Shown here piece after piece: positions 16,589-25,627 of a stretch of DNA of 64,000 nt. This DNA comes from an uncultured Ruminococcus sp. (GTDB lineage: Bacteria > Bacillota > Clostridia > Oscillospirales > CAG-272), in the NCBI GenBank assembly GCA_902795355.1, contig CADBKZ010000005.1:134501-198500 (forward strand), in the 5' to 3' direction. A program made the translations under genes and the position numbers. A model generated the notes under the pieces. It ran no database searches. It saw only the letters and a list, made by a program, of their open reading frames with translations, and was not told where the DNA came from. Within the stretch, counting starts at the first letter, position 1. Each line of letters opens with the position of its first letter.

Positions 16589-17398
16589 ATGATGAATGGA
16601 AATCAAAGGATTCTGCGCTCCGCTTGCTGTTTTTTGTGCTTGGCCGCGTTGTTGCCGATGCTGACTTTTTCCGCGCAGGCAAAGCCCGCCGATAGCGCGG
16701 GAAGCTACGGTTGGTATTGCGTTCATGCCAAGGACCACAAACAGCCCGAAATGGATTCGTCACTTTCGTTTGTGGAGTCGCTCGGCGGGTATTATCTGGA
16801 CCGGAAAGTGGACGAAAACAGCGACGACAAAGTGGTTTATTTCACCTTTGACGCGGGGTATGAAAACGGAAATGTTGCAAAAGTTCTGAACGTTTTGCGG
16901 GAAGAGCAGGTCAAAGCCGCTTTTTTCGTTTTGGAAAACCTGATTGAACGGCAGCCGGAGCTGATCCGGCAAATGCAGGCGGACGGGCATTTGGTGTGCA
17001 ACCACACGGCGCACCACAAGGACATGAGTCGGGCGGACGATGAAACGCTGCTGGGAGAACTCCGCTCCTTGGAAAACGCCTACCGCAGCCTGACCGGCGG
17101 GGAGATGCCGCGCTACTATCGGCCGCCGGAAGGAAGGTTCAGCCGCGCCAATTTGGAATGCCTGAACCGGAACGGGTATAAAACCGTGTTTTGGAGTTTC
17201 GCGTATCCGGATTGGGATAACAACCGGCAGATGCCGCCGGAGAAGGCAAAGCAGATCATTCTGGAAAATATTCACAACGGCGAGGTTATGCTCTTGCACC
17301 CCACCTCGGCAACCAACGCGGCGATCCTCGGGGATGTGATCTGCGAATTGAAGCGGCAGGGATACCGTTTCGGAACTTTAGATGAACTGACCGCGTAA
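16589..17398 (+). CDS. pdaA: Polysaccharide deacetylase, PdaA-type (muramic delta-lactam de-N-acetylase)
   Basis: This 269-aa exported enzyme has a signal peptide (cleavage near AQAKP) and a NodB domain of the PdaA subtype: the first motif reads FDAGYENG, not the usual FDDGP; then NHTAHH with the zinc His pair, YRPPEGRFS and LLHPTS. PdaA removes the N-acetyl group from muramic acid during synthesis of the delta-lactam of spore cortex, so the gene supports an endospore-forming host. Start 16589 follows GAAAGGAATC. It is 6 bp before a second deacetylase on the same strand. The subtype call rests on the AGYENG motif. Confidence 0.85.
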   Translation: MMNGNQRILRSACCFLCLAALLPMLTFSAQAKPADSAGSYGWYCVHAKDHKQPEMDSSLSFVESLGGYYLDRKVDENSDDKVVYFTFDAGYENGNVAKVLNVLREEQVKAAFFVLENLIERQPELIRQMQADGHLVCNHTAHHKDMSRADDETLLGELRSLENAYRSLTGGEMPRYYRPPEGRFSRANLECLNRNGYKTVFWSFAYPDWDNNRQMPPEKAKQIILENIHNGEVMLLHPTSATNAAILGDVICELKRQGYRFGTLDELTA

Positions 17399-17404
17399 AA
17401 AGAG

Positions 17405-18097
17405 ATGAAACGACATTTTTTACGGTACTTTTCAGCTTTTTTTGCTGTTTTCCTTCTTTTGCAAATCCCGTTTTCCATGCCGGCGCAAGCGGCTGGGTAC
17501 CGTTCGGTTCCAACCGAAACAAGCCGCATTGCCATCACATTTGACGATGGCCCGCACCCGCGCTTAACGCCGCGGATCCTCGATATTCTGGATCGTTACC
17601 ACGTCAAAGCCACGTTTTTTATGATCGGCGTGATTGCGGAAACCTACCCGCAAACGGCAAGGGAAGTTGCCGAGCGCGGGCATGAGATCGGCAACCATAC
17701 CGATTCGCACCGCCGCATGACCGGACTTGGCGAAGAGCGGGTCGCCTCGGAGTTGCAGGCATGCTCCGAAGCGGTCGAGCGCGTTTGCGGAAAACGCCCA
17801 ACGTTGTTCCGCCCGCCGGAAGGAGCGGTCGATAGCGCGGTAATCAACGTTGCCGAACGGGACGGTTATCGGGTGATCCTTTGGAGCGTTGACACGCGGG
17901 ATTGGGAGATCAAGGACGCGAATGCCATTGTAAACCGCGTTTTGTCGTCCGTCAAATCCGGCGATATCATTCTGATGCACGATTTCATCGGGAAAAACAG
18001 CCAAACGCCCGAAGCCTTGGAAATCCTGCTTCCAAGGCTTTTGGCGCTTGGCTATGAGCCTGTTACGGTCAGTGAATTACTTGGGGTCGGCTCCTGA
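17405..18097 (+). CDS. Polysaccharide deacetylase, NodB family (PdaB-like)
   Basis: This 230-aa protein has a signal peptide with cleavage near AQAAG, and a canonical NodB domain: ITFDDGPH, NHTDSHRRM with the zinc ligands, FRPPEGAVD, and LMHD. This order is that of peptidoglycan or chitooligosaccharide N-deacetylases; in sporulating Clostridia such genes are often called pdaB. It is encoded 6 bp after the pdaA-like gene and its 3' end overlaps the convergent membrane-protein gene by 21 bp. One copy of the dispersed CGGTACTTTT motif falls in its signal-peptide codons (17423-17432). The precise acceptor is inferred. Confidence 0.85.
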   Translation: MKRHFLRYFSAFFAVFLLLQIPFSMPAQAAGYRSVPTETSRIAITFDDGPHPRLTPRILDILDRYHVKATFFMIGVIAETYPQTAREVAERGHEIGNHTDSHRRMTGLGEERVASELQACSEAVERVCGKRPTLFRPPEGAVDSAVINVAERDGYRVILWSVDTRDWEIKDANAIVNRVLSSVKSGDIILMHDFIGKNSQTPEALEILLPRLLALGYEPVTVSELLGVGS

Positions 18098-19096
18098 CGC
18101 GCCGTCGGCGCGATCAGCCGGCCCGTCTTTTTCGGAGTCGTCGGCGGCGTCCTCGCCGGCTGCCGCGCCGCGGTAGGGCGCAATCATATAGCGGTCGATA
18201 ACGGGGTAGGCCGCATAGGCGCTGATAAAGCCTGCAAAGGCAAGATAATGAAGCAGCGGCAGGATCATTCCAACGCCGATCGCCCCGCCGGTGGGAGCAA
18301 TCAGGGCGATCAGGCCGATGTTGATCGCCGTCAGCAGCAGGAGTCCGAGCGCGCCCATCAAGTTGCGCTTGATTCCGAGCGTGGTAAAGATCAGCGCATT
18401 TTTGAAGATTTTACGAATGGAAAGATGGAACGTGACTTGCAGCAAATAGAGATAAAACCGCATGAAGAAATAAATGATAAGAAGCGCGCAGGAAGCGAAA
18501 AACATCACGTCCATCCCGAACGAACCGGTGCGGTAGTAGAAAAAGAGAATATCGAACCCGAGCAGAAAGAGAATTGCAAAATCGATCAACCCGAGGAAGA
18601 ACCCTTGCTTCCAATTCCGACGGATCGCATAGAAATAATCGGGGAGAAGGAACACGGCGTCGCCGCGCACCAGCCCGCGCAGAATGTATGCGGAGCCGAT
18701 GTTCTGCCAACCGAACGTAATCGCCAGAAACGCAATGCACGCCCCAATGCCGACATAGGTTCCCGTTGCGTTATAGCTCGGAACCAGATACTGAACGCCG
18801 AACAGATCCAAAAGAAACGCGCTTTCTCCGGATCTCGCAATCAGATCCGCCCCGTAGAGCGGCGCAAACAGCGAGGATTGCTGAATGGGAGTGGTGTTGA
18901 TTCCGATATAGATCACCACCGCAATTACAATGGGGATCGCCATGGGCAGCATCATCAGGTTCAGGGAAATCAGTTTCCAGAATTTGCGACCGAGCAAACG
19001 GAAAAAATGGCGCAAATTGGGGGTGGTATCTTCCCATCTCGCGTCCTCACGATCCCGATTACCGTTGAAAAAATTGTATAAAAGATGTTTTTTCAA
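18077..19096 (-). CDS. DUF624/YesL-like integral membrane protein
   Basis: This 339-aa protein opens with a soluble stretch, then WKLISLNLMMLPMAIPIVI and about six hydrophobic segments, and ends with a charged Ala/Glu/Asp-rich cytoplasmic tail. The first helix with the preceding FFRLLGRKFWKL resembles DUF624/YesL proteins, often found by sugar ABC transporters; no such transporter is adjacent here. Function is unknown. It has its own good promoter, and its end overlaps the convergent PdaB-like gene by 21 bp, so antisense transcription between the two is likely. Confidence 0.62.
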   Translation of the reverse strand: MKKHLLYNFFNGNRDREDARWEDTTPNLRHFFRLLGRKFWKLISLNLMMLPMAIPIVIAVVIYIGINTTPIQQSSLFAPLYGADLIARSGESAFLLDLFGVQYLVPSYNATGTYVGIGACIAFLAITFGWQNIGSAYILRGLVRGDAVFLLPDYFYAIRRNWKQGFFLGLIDFAILFLLGFDILFFYYRTGSFGMDVMFFASCALLIIYFFMRFYLYLLQVTFHLSIRKIFKNALIFTTLGIKRNLMGALGLLLLTAINIGLIALIAPTGGAIGVGMILPLLHYLAFAGFISAYAAYPVIDRYMIAPYRGAAAGEDAADDSEKDGPADRADGASGADPK

Positions 19097-19129
19097 TTTT
19101 CCAAACCCGTTCTTTCCGAATCTGCTCTT

Positions 19130-19158
19130 ATTCTACCACATTTTCTTTGGATTGTCAA
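19130..19158 (-). promoter_or_regulatory. Promoter of the DUF624-like gene
   Basis: Minus-strand TTGACA (complement of 19153-19158) and TAGAAT (complement of 19130-19135) are 17 bp apart, 34 bp before the start codon. Confidence 0.75.
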
Positions 19159-19216
19159 CGCCTGAAAAAAATTTACAGCTTGGACAAATTTCGGGCCGTT
19201 TTGCGCGCGGAAACTA

Positions 19217-19245
19217 TTGACAAGCATTCATTTTTCATGTATAAT
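19217..19245 (+). promoter_or_regulatory. Consensus promoter of the proBAC operon
   Basis: TTGACA (19217-19222) and TATAAT (19240-19245) match the consensus with 17 bp between them, 36 bp before proB. No leader peptide or T-box is visible, so control is probably by feedback on the enzyme. Confidence 0.85.
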
Positions 19246-19280
19246 TATATAATAGATATTCATAAAAAGGGGGATTCTCC

Positions 19281-20057
19281 ATGAGAATCGTCGTTAAAAT
19301 CGGAACTTCCACGCTGACGCACGGGACGGGGCGGCTCAACATTCGCCGCACGGAAGCGCTTTGCCGCGTGCTCGGCGACCTGAAAAACGCGGGACACGAA
19401 GTGATCATCGTTTCCTCGGGAGCCATCGCCATGGGCGTTGGAAAATTGGCCCTCAAAGAACGCCCGCAGGATATTCCAACAAAACAGGCGGCCGCCGCCG
19501 TTGGGCAGAGCGAGCTGATGTATACATACGACAGGCTGTTTTCCGAATACCACCATACCGTGGCGCAGATTCTGCTGACAGGCGACGATTTCGGCCATGC
19601 CGACCGTCTTGCCAATTTCAGAAACACCTTGCTGCGCCTGCTGGATCTCGGCGCGCTTCCGATTATCAACGAGAACGATACGGTTTCCACCGACGAGATC
19701 AAGGTGGGCGATAACGACACGCTCTCGGCGGTGGTCGCCGTGAATGCCGACGCGGATCTGCTGGTCCTGCTCTCGGACATCGACGGGCTTTATACCGCCG
19801 ACCCGCACCGGAGCGCGGAAGCAACGCTGATTCCCGAAGTTCGCGAGATCACCGATGAAATTCGCGCCTTGGGCGGCAACGAGGGAACCGCGCTTGGAAC
19901 GGGCGGCATGAAAACCAAGCTCCACGCGGCGGAAATCTGCATGCAAAACGGCGTTGATATGATCATTTTCAACGGATCGGAGCCGGATCGGCTCTACGAT
20001 CTGACCGACGGAAAGCCGGTTGGAACGCGCTTTTATGCAAGGGGGAGAAAGGCATGA
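19281..20057 (+). CDS. proB: Glutamate 5-kinase, short form without PUA domain
   Basis: The first enzyme of proline synthesis: it phosphorylates the gamma carboxyl of glutamate. The 258-aa product is an amino-acid kinase domain with [11 protein letters not shown] at the N-terminus, [21 protein letters not shown] and [14 protein letters not shown]. It lacks the C-terminal PUA domain present in longer enzymes (about 365 aa), as in some other Firmicutes. It has a strong ribosome site (AAAAAGGGGG) and a consensus promoter. The downstream proA overlaps by 4 bp, so the labile glutamyl-phosphate product and its reductase are made together. Confidence 0.96.
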   Translation: MRIVVKIGTSTLTHGTGRLNIRRTEALCRVLGDLKNAGHEVIIVSSGAIAMGVGKLALKERPQDIPTKQAAAAVGQSELMYTYDRLFSEYHHTVAQILLTGDDFGHADRLANFRNTLLRLLDLGALPIINENDTVSTDEIKVGDNDTLSAVVAVNADADLLVLLSDIDGLYTADPHRSAEATLIPEVREITDEIRALGGNEGTALGTGGMKTKLHAAEICMQNGVDMIIFNGSEPDRLYDLTDGKPVGTRFYARGRKA

Positions 20058-21310
20058 CCACAAGGGAAGTCCTTTTGGCGGCCAAAGCCGCAAAGCAACA
20101 ACTCGCGCTTCTCGGCGAGGGCGAAAAGAACCGCGCGCTGTTTGCCATGGCGGGCGCGCTGGAAGCCGCTTCGGCGGAGATCCTTGCGGCCAACCGCGCC
20201 GATCTGGAAGCGGTTTCGGCTTCCATGAACGCAGTGATGCAGGACCGGTTGCGGCTGACCGAGGACCGGATTGCCGCTATGGCAAGCGGGATTCGCGAAG
20301 TGGCGGAGTTGCCGGACCCCGTCGGAAAAGTTGTCAAACGGGTCGAACGGCCGAACGGGCTGGTTATCGAGAAGGTACGCGTTCCCATGGGCGTTGTGGC
20401 CATTATTTACGAAAGCCGCCCGAACGTTACTTCCGATGCGGCCGCGCTGACGCTCAAAAGCGGAAACGTTTGCGTTTTGCGCGGGGGAAAAGAGGCGTTT
20501 CGCTCGTCCTGCGCCATTCTTGCCGCCATGCGGAGCGGGCTTCGCTCGGTTGGCTTGCCGGAAACGTTTCTCAACATGGTTCCCGATACCTCGCGCGAGG
20601 GCGCCGCGGAGCTGATGACGGCGACCGACGCGGTGGACCTTTTGATCCCGCGCGGGGGCGCGGGGCTGATCCGCGCTTGCGTGGAGCAGGCAAAAGTTCC
20701 GTGCATCCAAACGGGAACCGGCATCTGCCATGTTTATGTGGAGAAAACGGCCGATTTCAGCCGTGCGCTCAACATCATTGAAAACGCGAAAACGAGCCGC
20801 CCGTCGGTTTGCAACGCGGAAGAGGTTTGCTTGGTGGATCGCGCGATTGCGGATCGGTTCCTGCCGCTCTTGAAAAAGCGGCTGACCGAGGACAGAGCCG
20901 CCTCTGGGAAAACGCCCGTGGAATTGCGGTGCGACCCCGAGGCATACGCGTTGATCGGCGGAACCGCGGCCGGAGCGGATGATTTTGACACGGAATTTCT
21001 CAACTACATTCTCGCGGTGAAGGTTGTTGGAGACGTTCAGGAAGCGATCCGCCACATCGAGCGACATTCCACCCGCCACAGCGACGCGATTATAACGTCC
21101 GATCCGGCGGCCGCCGAGCTTTTTACCGCGGCGGTGGACAGCGCGGCGGTGTATGTCAACGCTTCCACGCGCTTTACCGACGGCGGGGAATTCGGCCTTG
21201 GCTGTGAAATCGGAATTTCCACGCAGAAACTGCACGCGCGCGGCCCCATGGGCTTGGAAGAACTGACTTCTTATAAATACGTGATCCGCGGCGACGGGCA
21301 AATTCGCTGA
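20054..21310 (+). CDS. proA: Glutamate-5-semialdehyde dehydrogenase
   Basis: This 418-aa enzyme reduces gamma-glutamyl phosphate with NADPH to glutamate semialdehyde. Visible family elements are [27 protein letters not shown], and the catalytic Cys in [10 protein letters not shown]; the C-terminus has the expected [12 protein letters not shown] and LHARGPMG. Length is standard. It overlaps proB (ATGA) and is 17 bp before proC. All key segments are present and there is no sign of frame disruption. Confidence 0.97.
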   Translation: MTTREVLLAAKAAKQQLALLGEGEKNRALFAMAGALEAASAEILAANRADLEAVSASMNAVMQDRLRLTEDRIAAMASGIREVAELPDPVGKVVKRVERPNGLVIEKVRVPMGVVAIIYESRPNVTSDAAALTLKSGNVCVLRGGKEAFRSSCAILAAMRSGLRSVGLPETFLNMVPDTSREGAAELMTATDAVDLLIPRGGAGLIRACVEQAKVPCIQTGTGICHVYVEKTADFSRALNIIENAKTSRPSVCNAEEVCLVDRAIADRFLPLLKKRLTEDRAASGKTPVELRCDPEAYALIGGTAAGADDFDTEFLNYILAVKVVGDVQEAIRHIERHSTRHSDAIITSDPAAAELFTAAVDSAAVYVNASTRFTDGGEFGLGCEIGISTQKLHARGPMGLEELTSYKYVIRGDGQIR

Positions 21311-21327
21311 CGGAGAAAGAGGTTGAA

Positions 21328-22137
21328 ATGAATACATTCAAATTCGGTTTTATCGGTTGCGGGAACATGGGCGGCGCGCTTGCGGCCGCGGCCGCAAAAT
21401 CGCTTTCGGGCGGCGAGCTTGCCGTTTGCGATTCGGACGCTTCCAAAGTCGCCGCGTTCTGCGGGCAGACCGGTGCGGTCGCTTCCACGGCGGTCGGAAT
21501 TGCCGCGGAGAGCGCGTTTGTCTGCCTTGCCGTTAAGCCGCAGGGCTTGTCCGCGCTGTTTGCGGAGATCGGGGACGTTTTGCGGGCGCGGAAAGATCGG
21601 TTCGTTCTGGTCAGCATGGCGGCGGGCGTTTCCATGGAACGGTTGCGCGCCTTGGCTGAAAAAGAAGATTGCCCCGTAATTCGCATTATGCCGAACACTC
21701 CGGTTCGCGCGGGCGAGGGAATGGTTGTTTACGATGCGACCGAAAATGTCGCCGAATCGGAAATCAACCGCTTTCTCGCCGGTCTTTCCGCCGCGGGGCG
21801 GTTTGATCGGATTCCCGAACGGCTGATCGACGCCGCGGGCGCGCTTTCGGGGTGCGGCCCTGCGTTTGTCTATCTGTTTGCCGAGGCGTTGGCGGACGGC
21901 GGCGTGGAATGCGGTCTGCCGCGCGAAAAAGCGCTTTTATACGCCTCGCAAACCTTGGCGGGAGCCGCAAAGCTGCTGCTGGAAAGCGGAGAAAACCCTG
22001 CCGCGCTCAAAGACGCGGTTTGCAGCCCCGGGGGAACCACCATTGCGGGCGTTCACGCGCTGGAATGCGGGGCGTTCCGCGGAACGGTGATGAACGCCGT
22101 GAAGGCGGCGTTCGAGAAAACGTCAAAGCTCTCGTAA
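21328..22137 (+). CDS. proC: Pyrroline-5-carboxylate reductase
   Basis: This 269-aa enzyme performs the last step to proline with NAD(P)H. It has the Rossmann fingerprint GFIGCGNMGGAL at the N-terminus, the conserved MPNTPVRAGEGM loop, and the C-terminal substrate helix with the signature GGTTIAGVHALE. The ribosome site AGAGGTTG is 7 nt upstream. It completes a three-gene proline operon and ends 1 bp before the hydroxyacid dehydrogenase gene. Confidence 0.97.
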   Translation: MNTFKFGFIGCGNMGGALAAAAAKSLSGGELAVCDSDASKVAAFCGQTGAVASTAVGIAAESAFVCLAVKPQGLSALFAEIGDVLRARKDRFVLVSMAAGVSMERLRALAEKEDCPVIRIMPNTPVRAGEGMVVYDATENVAESEINRFLAGLSAAGRFDRIPERLIDAAGALSGCGPAFVYLFAEALADGGVECGLPREKALLYASQTLAGAAKLLLESGENPAALKDAVCSPGGTTIAGVHALECGAFRGTVMNAVKAAFEKTSKLS

Positions 22138-22138
22138 C

Positions 22139-23092
22139 ATGAAGGTTGTTATTCTGGACGCGGCATCCCTCGGGGACGACCTCGATCTTTCGGGCTTCGG
22201 CTCGTTCGGGGAATTGACCGTGTATCGGGAAACCTCGGCGGAGAACGCCGCGGAACATCTGTCCGGCGCCGAAATCGCGGCTCTGAACAAGGTCCGGCTA
22301 ACGGCGGAAATCCTTTCGTCGGCTCCGTCGCTTCGGTTGATTTGCGAGGCGGCGACGGGCTATGACAACATTGACGTTTCCTATTGCCGATCGCACGGAA
22401 TCGCGGTTTGTAATGTGGTTGGGTATTCCACGCAGAGCGTTGCCCAATTGACGCTGACCATGGCGTTATCCCTGATTACGCGTATGGGGGAATATACCTC
22501 GTTTGTGCGGAGCGGCGCATACAGCGATTCGGGGTTGCCGAACCGTTTAACTCCCGTTTTCCATGAAATTGCGGGAAAAACATGGGGGATCCTCGGCTAT
22601 GGCAACATCGGGCGGCAGGTTGCAACATCGGCCGACGCGCTCGGATGCCGCGTTCTGGTCTGCAAACGAACGCCGGTTGCCGACCGCGAATGTGTGAGCT
22701 TGGAGCGGCTTTGCCGCGAATCGGATATTCTGTCGGTCCACACCCCGCTGACCGACTCCACGCGGAATCTGCTGGATCGGGAACATATTGAAATGATGAA
22801 ACCGTCCGCGTATGTAATCAATGTGTCGCGGGGCGCGGTGACGGACGAGGCGGCGTTGGCCGACGCGGTTCTGAAAGGAAAGCTCGGCGGGATCGGCGTG
22901 GATGTTTATTCCAAGGAGCCGTTCCCGAACGATCATCCGTTTGCCGCCGTCCGCACGCTGCCAAACGTTTTGCTAACGCCGCACATGGCGTGGGGCGCGT
23001 ATGAAACGCGATGCCGGCTTGCCGAGGAAATGCTTGCAAACATTCGCTCGTTTCTTACCGGAACGCCGAGGAATCGGGTCGATTTGCAGTAA
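22139..23092 (+). CDS. D-isomer-specific 2-hydroxyacid dehydrogenase
   Basis: This 317-aa Rossmann enzyme of the SerA/glycerate dehydrogenase family has the NAD-binding motif GYGNIGRQVATS, the catalytic Arg in VNVSRGAVTDE, the Glu in DVYSKEPFPNDHP, and the His in LTPHMAW. Such enzymes interconvert a 2-keto acid and a D-2-hydroxy acid. It has no ACT domain, so it is not the regulated form of SerA. It follows proC by 1 bp and is probably translated by coupling. Its role in a proline operon is unclear; glycerate/hydroxypyruvate reductase is the closest broad match. Confidence 0.88.
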   Translation: MKVVILDAASLGDDLDLSGFGSFGELTVYRETSAENAAEHLSGAEIAALNKVRLTAEILSSAPSLRLICEAATGYDNIDVSYCRSHGIAVCNVVGYSTQSVAQLTLTMALSLITRMGEYTSFVRSGAYSDSGLPNRLTPVFHEIAGKTWGILGYGNIGRQVATSADALGCRVLVCKRTPVADRECVSLERLCRESDILSVHTPLTDSTRNLLDREHIEMMKPSAYVINVSRGAVTDEAALADAVLKGKLGGIGVDVYSKEPFPNDHPFAAVRTLPNVLLTPHMAWGAYETRCRLAEEMLANIRSFLTGTPRNRVDLQ

Positions 23093-23120
23093 AACACGGT
23101 ACTTTTCGCAAAAAGTCTCT

Positions 23121-24050
23121 CTAAAAAAGCGTTGGCGCAGTAAAGAGAACTTTCCGCAAACGGGCGTAAATCGGGAAAAAATCGGATATGGGAAGCGGGT
23201 TGGTTCCTTTTCCGCATTCCAAGGTAACGGCGGGGATCCCGCAGGTTTCAATGCACCAATCGGTCAGCCCGCCATACGACGCGAGTCCCTCCGCTTCGCT
23301 GATGCGGTAGTCGCACAGACTTGCCATTTTCCGAACGGCGGGTTCGCTCCCCGCAACGCTTTTTCCCCGACTTTTCCAATAGAGCTCCTCTCCTTGCGTA
23401 TGAAGCGTCAGAACGGTTTTGAAAGGTTCATGAAAGCGGATATAGTTGCAAAGCGCGCGCACTTCGGGTTCGGATTCGGGGGATTGACCGGAGAACCGCG
23501 TGGGCGCGCCGCAGGGAATGCCTTGCTCGGTTTCCAACTGTTTGTATTCCGCAAACCCCGCGTTATAATTGTGGTTGAGGTCCACGCCGCGTGCGTTAGC
23601 CTGCCATCGGCGGAAATCGTCAGTTCCGCCGTTCATGCCGATAACACGCCCATAGAGCGGATTTTCCCGATCCACCCCGTGAATCGCGTAATCCACGCCG
23701 TCGGGGTTCAGCATCGGGATTACATGGATTGTATAATGCTCCCATAGCGTTGGCAGGGAACGCCGGTAAACCGTTCGGCCGTCCGCAAAGGAGCCGCAAA
23801 ATTCCCAAACAAACCGGAGCAACAAATTGGCCGTAATCCATTCCATTCCATGGTGCGCGCCGACATAAAGAGCTTTTTTAGGGCCTTTTCCGAGGATCAG
23901 AACGGGAATTTCCTTGCCGAGAATGCTTTTTCCGATGTTTGTAACGGTCAGAAACGGGTAGTTGTCGGCCAACGTGCGAACGGTTTCGGTCAACGCAATG
24001 CTGTCCATGGTGAATTCCATTGAGATTACGCGGGGGAATGATTCGCTCAT
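23121..24050 (-). CDS. M14-family zinc carboxypeptidase (gamma-D-Glu-mDAP peptidase-like)
   Basis: The 309-aa protein carries the M14 zinc motif GAHHGMEW (H-x-x-E), the third zinc His in HVIPMLNPDGVD, the substrate Arg/Asn region RGVDLNHNYNAGF and the catalytic Glu in VTLECGKGTNP. The NHNYNAGF box and small size match the endopeptidase I/MpaA group that trims gamma-D-glutamyl-diaminopimelate cell-wall peptides. No signal peptide is present, so it probably works in the cytoplasm on recycled muropeptides. The start at 24050 has AAAGGAG 8 nt upstream. Confidence 0.88.
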   Translation of the reverse strand: MSESFPRVISMEFTMDSIALTETVRTLADNYPFLTVTNIGKSILGKEIPVLILGKGPKKALYVGAHHGMEWITANLLLRFVWEFCGSFADGRTVYRRSLPTLWEHYTIHVIPMLNPDGVDYAIHGVDRENPLYGRVIGMNGGTDDFRRWQANARGVDLNHNYNAGFAEYKQLETEQGIPCGAPTRFSGQSPESEPEVRALCNYIRFHEPFKTVLTLHTQGEELYWKSRGKSVAGSEPAVRKMASLCDYRISEAEGLASYGGLTDWCIETCGIPAVTLECGKGTNPLPISDFFPIYARLRKVLFTAPTLF

Positions 24051-24135
24051 AGCGGCTCCTTTGCGGGTGCTTTCAATCTTTTTCTCACACTATTATATGA
24101 TATATGAAATTGCAGGAAAGGCGGTGACAACCATA

Positions 24136-24876
24136 ATGCCGAAAACGGAAAATCGATCGGCGCATTTCGGCGGCGGGATCCTTTTGGGAATCTCATCGTT
24201 TCTGGCCGCTGTGGGTACGCCCATCTCGGTTTGGGCTACAAGCGATATTTCGGTTGCCGAAACGATATTTCCAACCGTTTGGGATCTTGTGCAATCATTG
24301 TTGCAATTCCTGTTTATTTTGGTTATGGTTGCCTTTCTTTCGGTATCCTTGATTCAAAAGGGAATGCGGGGAATTTTTCCGCTATGTTTTTGGTTTGCCG
24401 GCGCTTCGGCGGTGCGGTGTATCGGAAGTTTGATGATTGGAAGCCTGATGACGGCGGACGCTTTCAACGCCGATCCGTTTTTGGAAAATTTGCTCTACGG
24501 CGCGCTTGATATGTTGTTCGACTTTCTTTTGTTTGCGGCGGTTTTCGTTGCGGCGTATTTGCTGATTTTGCGTAAAAGTACCGTGAAAAACAGAAATTTA
24601 CTCTTGCCTCCGGCTTCGCTGACGCGCCCGTTTACCGCATTGCACGGAACGGTTCTGTTGTCGGTCGCGCTTCTGTCGCTTGTCCGGTTGGTCGGCCGCG
24701 TTCGATACGATGTGTTTTTCGGAACGCCGCAAAATACCTCGGATTTGCTTTGGATGGTCTTTTTCTATGCGGCCGACCTTGCAACCGTTGCGATCGGTTA
24801 TTTTCTCGTATTGATTTTCATCCGCCGGATCTGCAACCGTGAAAAAGGTGTCAAAACAGATGAGTTACCCCTATAA
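24136..24876 (+). CDS. Multi-pass membrane protein of unknown function
   Basis: This 246-aa protein has about six strongly hydrophobic segments with short loops and no family I can name. ATG 24136 is preferred because GGCGGTGA lies upstream; alternatives are GTG 24123 or ATG 24101. One copy of the dispersed CGGTACTTTT repeat (24574-24583, opposite orientation) encodes RKST-V-K in the cytoplasmic loop between the fourth and fifth hydrophobic segments. The next gene overlaps its end by 17 bp. It could be a small transporter or sensor; nothing in the sequence decides. Confidence 0.6.
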   Translation: MPKTENRSAHFGGGILLGISSFLAAVGTPISVWATSDISVAETIFPTVWDLVQSLLQFLFILVMVAFLSVSLIQKGMRGIFPLCFWFAGASAVRCIGSLMIGSLMTADAFNADPFLENLLYGALDMLFDFLLFAAVFVAAYLLILRKSTVKNRNLLLPPASLTRPFTALHGTVLLSVALLSLVRLVGRVRYDVFFGTPQNTSDLLWMVFFYAADLATVAIGYFLVLIFIRRICNREKGVKTDELPL

Positions 24877-25525
24877 AGTTGTTTTATTTGATTTGGACGA
24901 TACCTTGATTGACAGCCGGAAGGCCTATCGGAACGCGTATCGGGTTTTATCGGAACGGAACCCCAATGTTTATCAAGCGGAAAACGAGGAAGAGATCGAG
25001 GACATTTACCGCTTTGTTTTTCGCATCAATTCCGCCGAACGAAACCGCGCGTATCCGTCGCTTTGCGAACGGTGGGGAATTGACAACGCGCCGCCGAGCG
25101 CGCATGATTTTCGGGAAATGTGGCTGATGGCGTATGCCGCGAACGCCGCGCCGTTTCCGTGGACAAGGGAAGTCCTCGACAGCCTGCACCGGAAAGGGAT
25201 CCGCGTTGGCATCATCACAAACGGGAATATTCATCGCCAGAGCCGAAAACTCCTCTTTGCCGATTTATTGGGGGATTTCGAGGATATTATCATTTCCGCT
25301 TCCACAGGGACCGCAAAGCCGAGCGCGGCCATTTTTCGCTTGGCGGCGCAACGCCTCGGCGTTCGCGTTCAGGATTGCCTGTTTGTTGGTGATAACCCCG
25401 CCACCGACATTTCGGGCGCAAAATCGGCGGGTATGGATTGCCTTTGGCTAACGCGCGGAGAGAACACGGAAAACGCGACCTATGCCGCGCCGGATACGCG
25501 CTTCCTGCTGGATCTTTTCCGATAA
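24860..25525 (+). CDS. HAD-superfamily hydrolase (YjjG/phosphatase-like)
   Basis: This 221-aa protein has the four HAD motifs: VVLFDLDDTLIDS (nucleophile and acid), ITNGN, a Lys in GTAKPSAAIF, and VGDNPATDISGAKSAGM. A helical cap lies between motifs 1 and 2, as in YjjG-type nucleotidases and phosphoglycolate phosphatase-like enzymes. The ATG at 24860 with AAGGTG upstream is preferred to GTG 24839. Substrate cannot be assigned. It shares a terminator with the convergent SpoU gene. Confidence 0.87.
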   Translation: MSYPYKVVLFDLDDTLIDSRKAYRNAYRVLSERNPNVYQAENEEEIEDIYRFVFRINSAERNRAYPSLCERWGIDNAPPSAHDFREMWLMAYAANAAPFPWTREVLDSLHRKGIRVGIITNGNIHRQSRKLLFADLLGDFEDIIISASTGTAKPSAAIFRLAAQRLGVRVQDCLFVGDNPATDISGAKSAGMDCLWLTRGENTENATYAAPDTRFLLDLFR

Positions 25526-25544
25526 AACGCCCGTATTGCAAACA

Positions 25545-25570
25545 AAAAAAGCCGCGTTTGCGGCTTTTTT
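25545..25570. terminator. Bidirectional terminator
   Basis: An 11 bp perfect stem (AAAAAAGCCGC / GCGGCTTTTTT) with a GTTT loop, suited to both the HAD gene and the convergent SpoU methyltransferase gene. Confidence 0.9.
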
Positions 25571-25627
25571 GTTTTGTTATTTATCCTTCGGCGTCGCCAC
25601 GCCGTCGGGGTTGCGGCGGTATCGCCT

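Noticed and set aside
19097..19280. Riboswitch or T-box before the proline genes
   Set aside because: Only a consensus promoter, ribosome site and the divergent promoter are visible; the leader after the promoter is too short.
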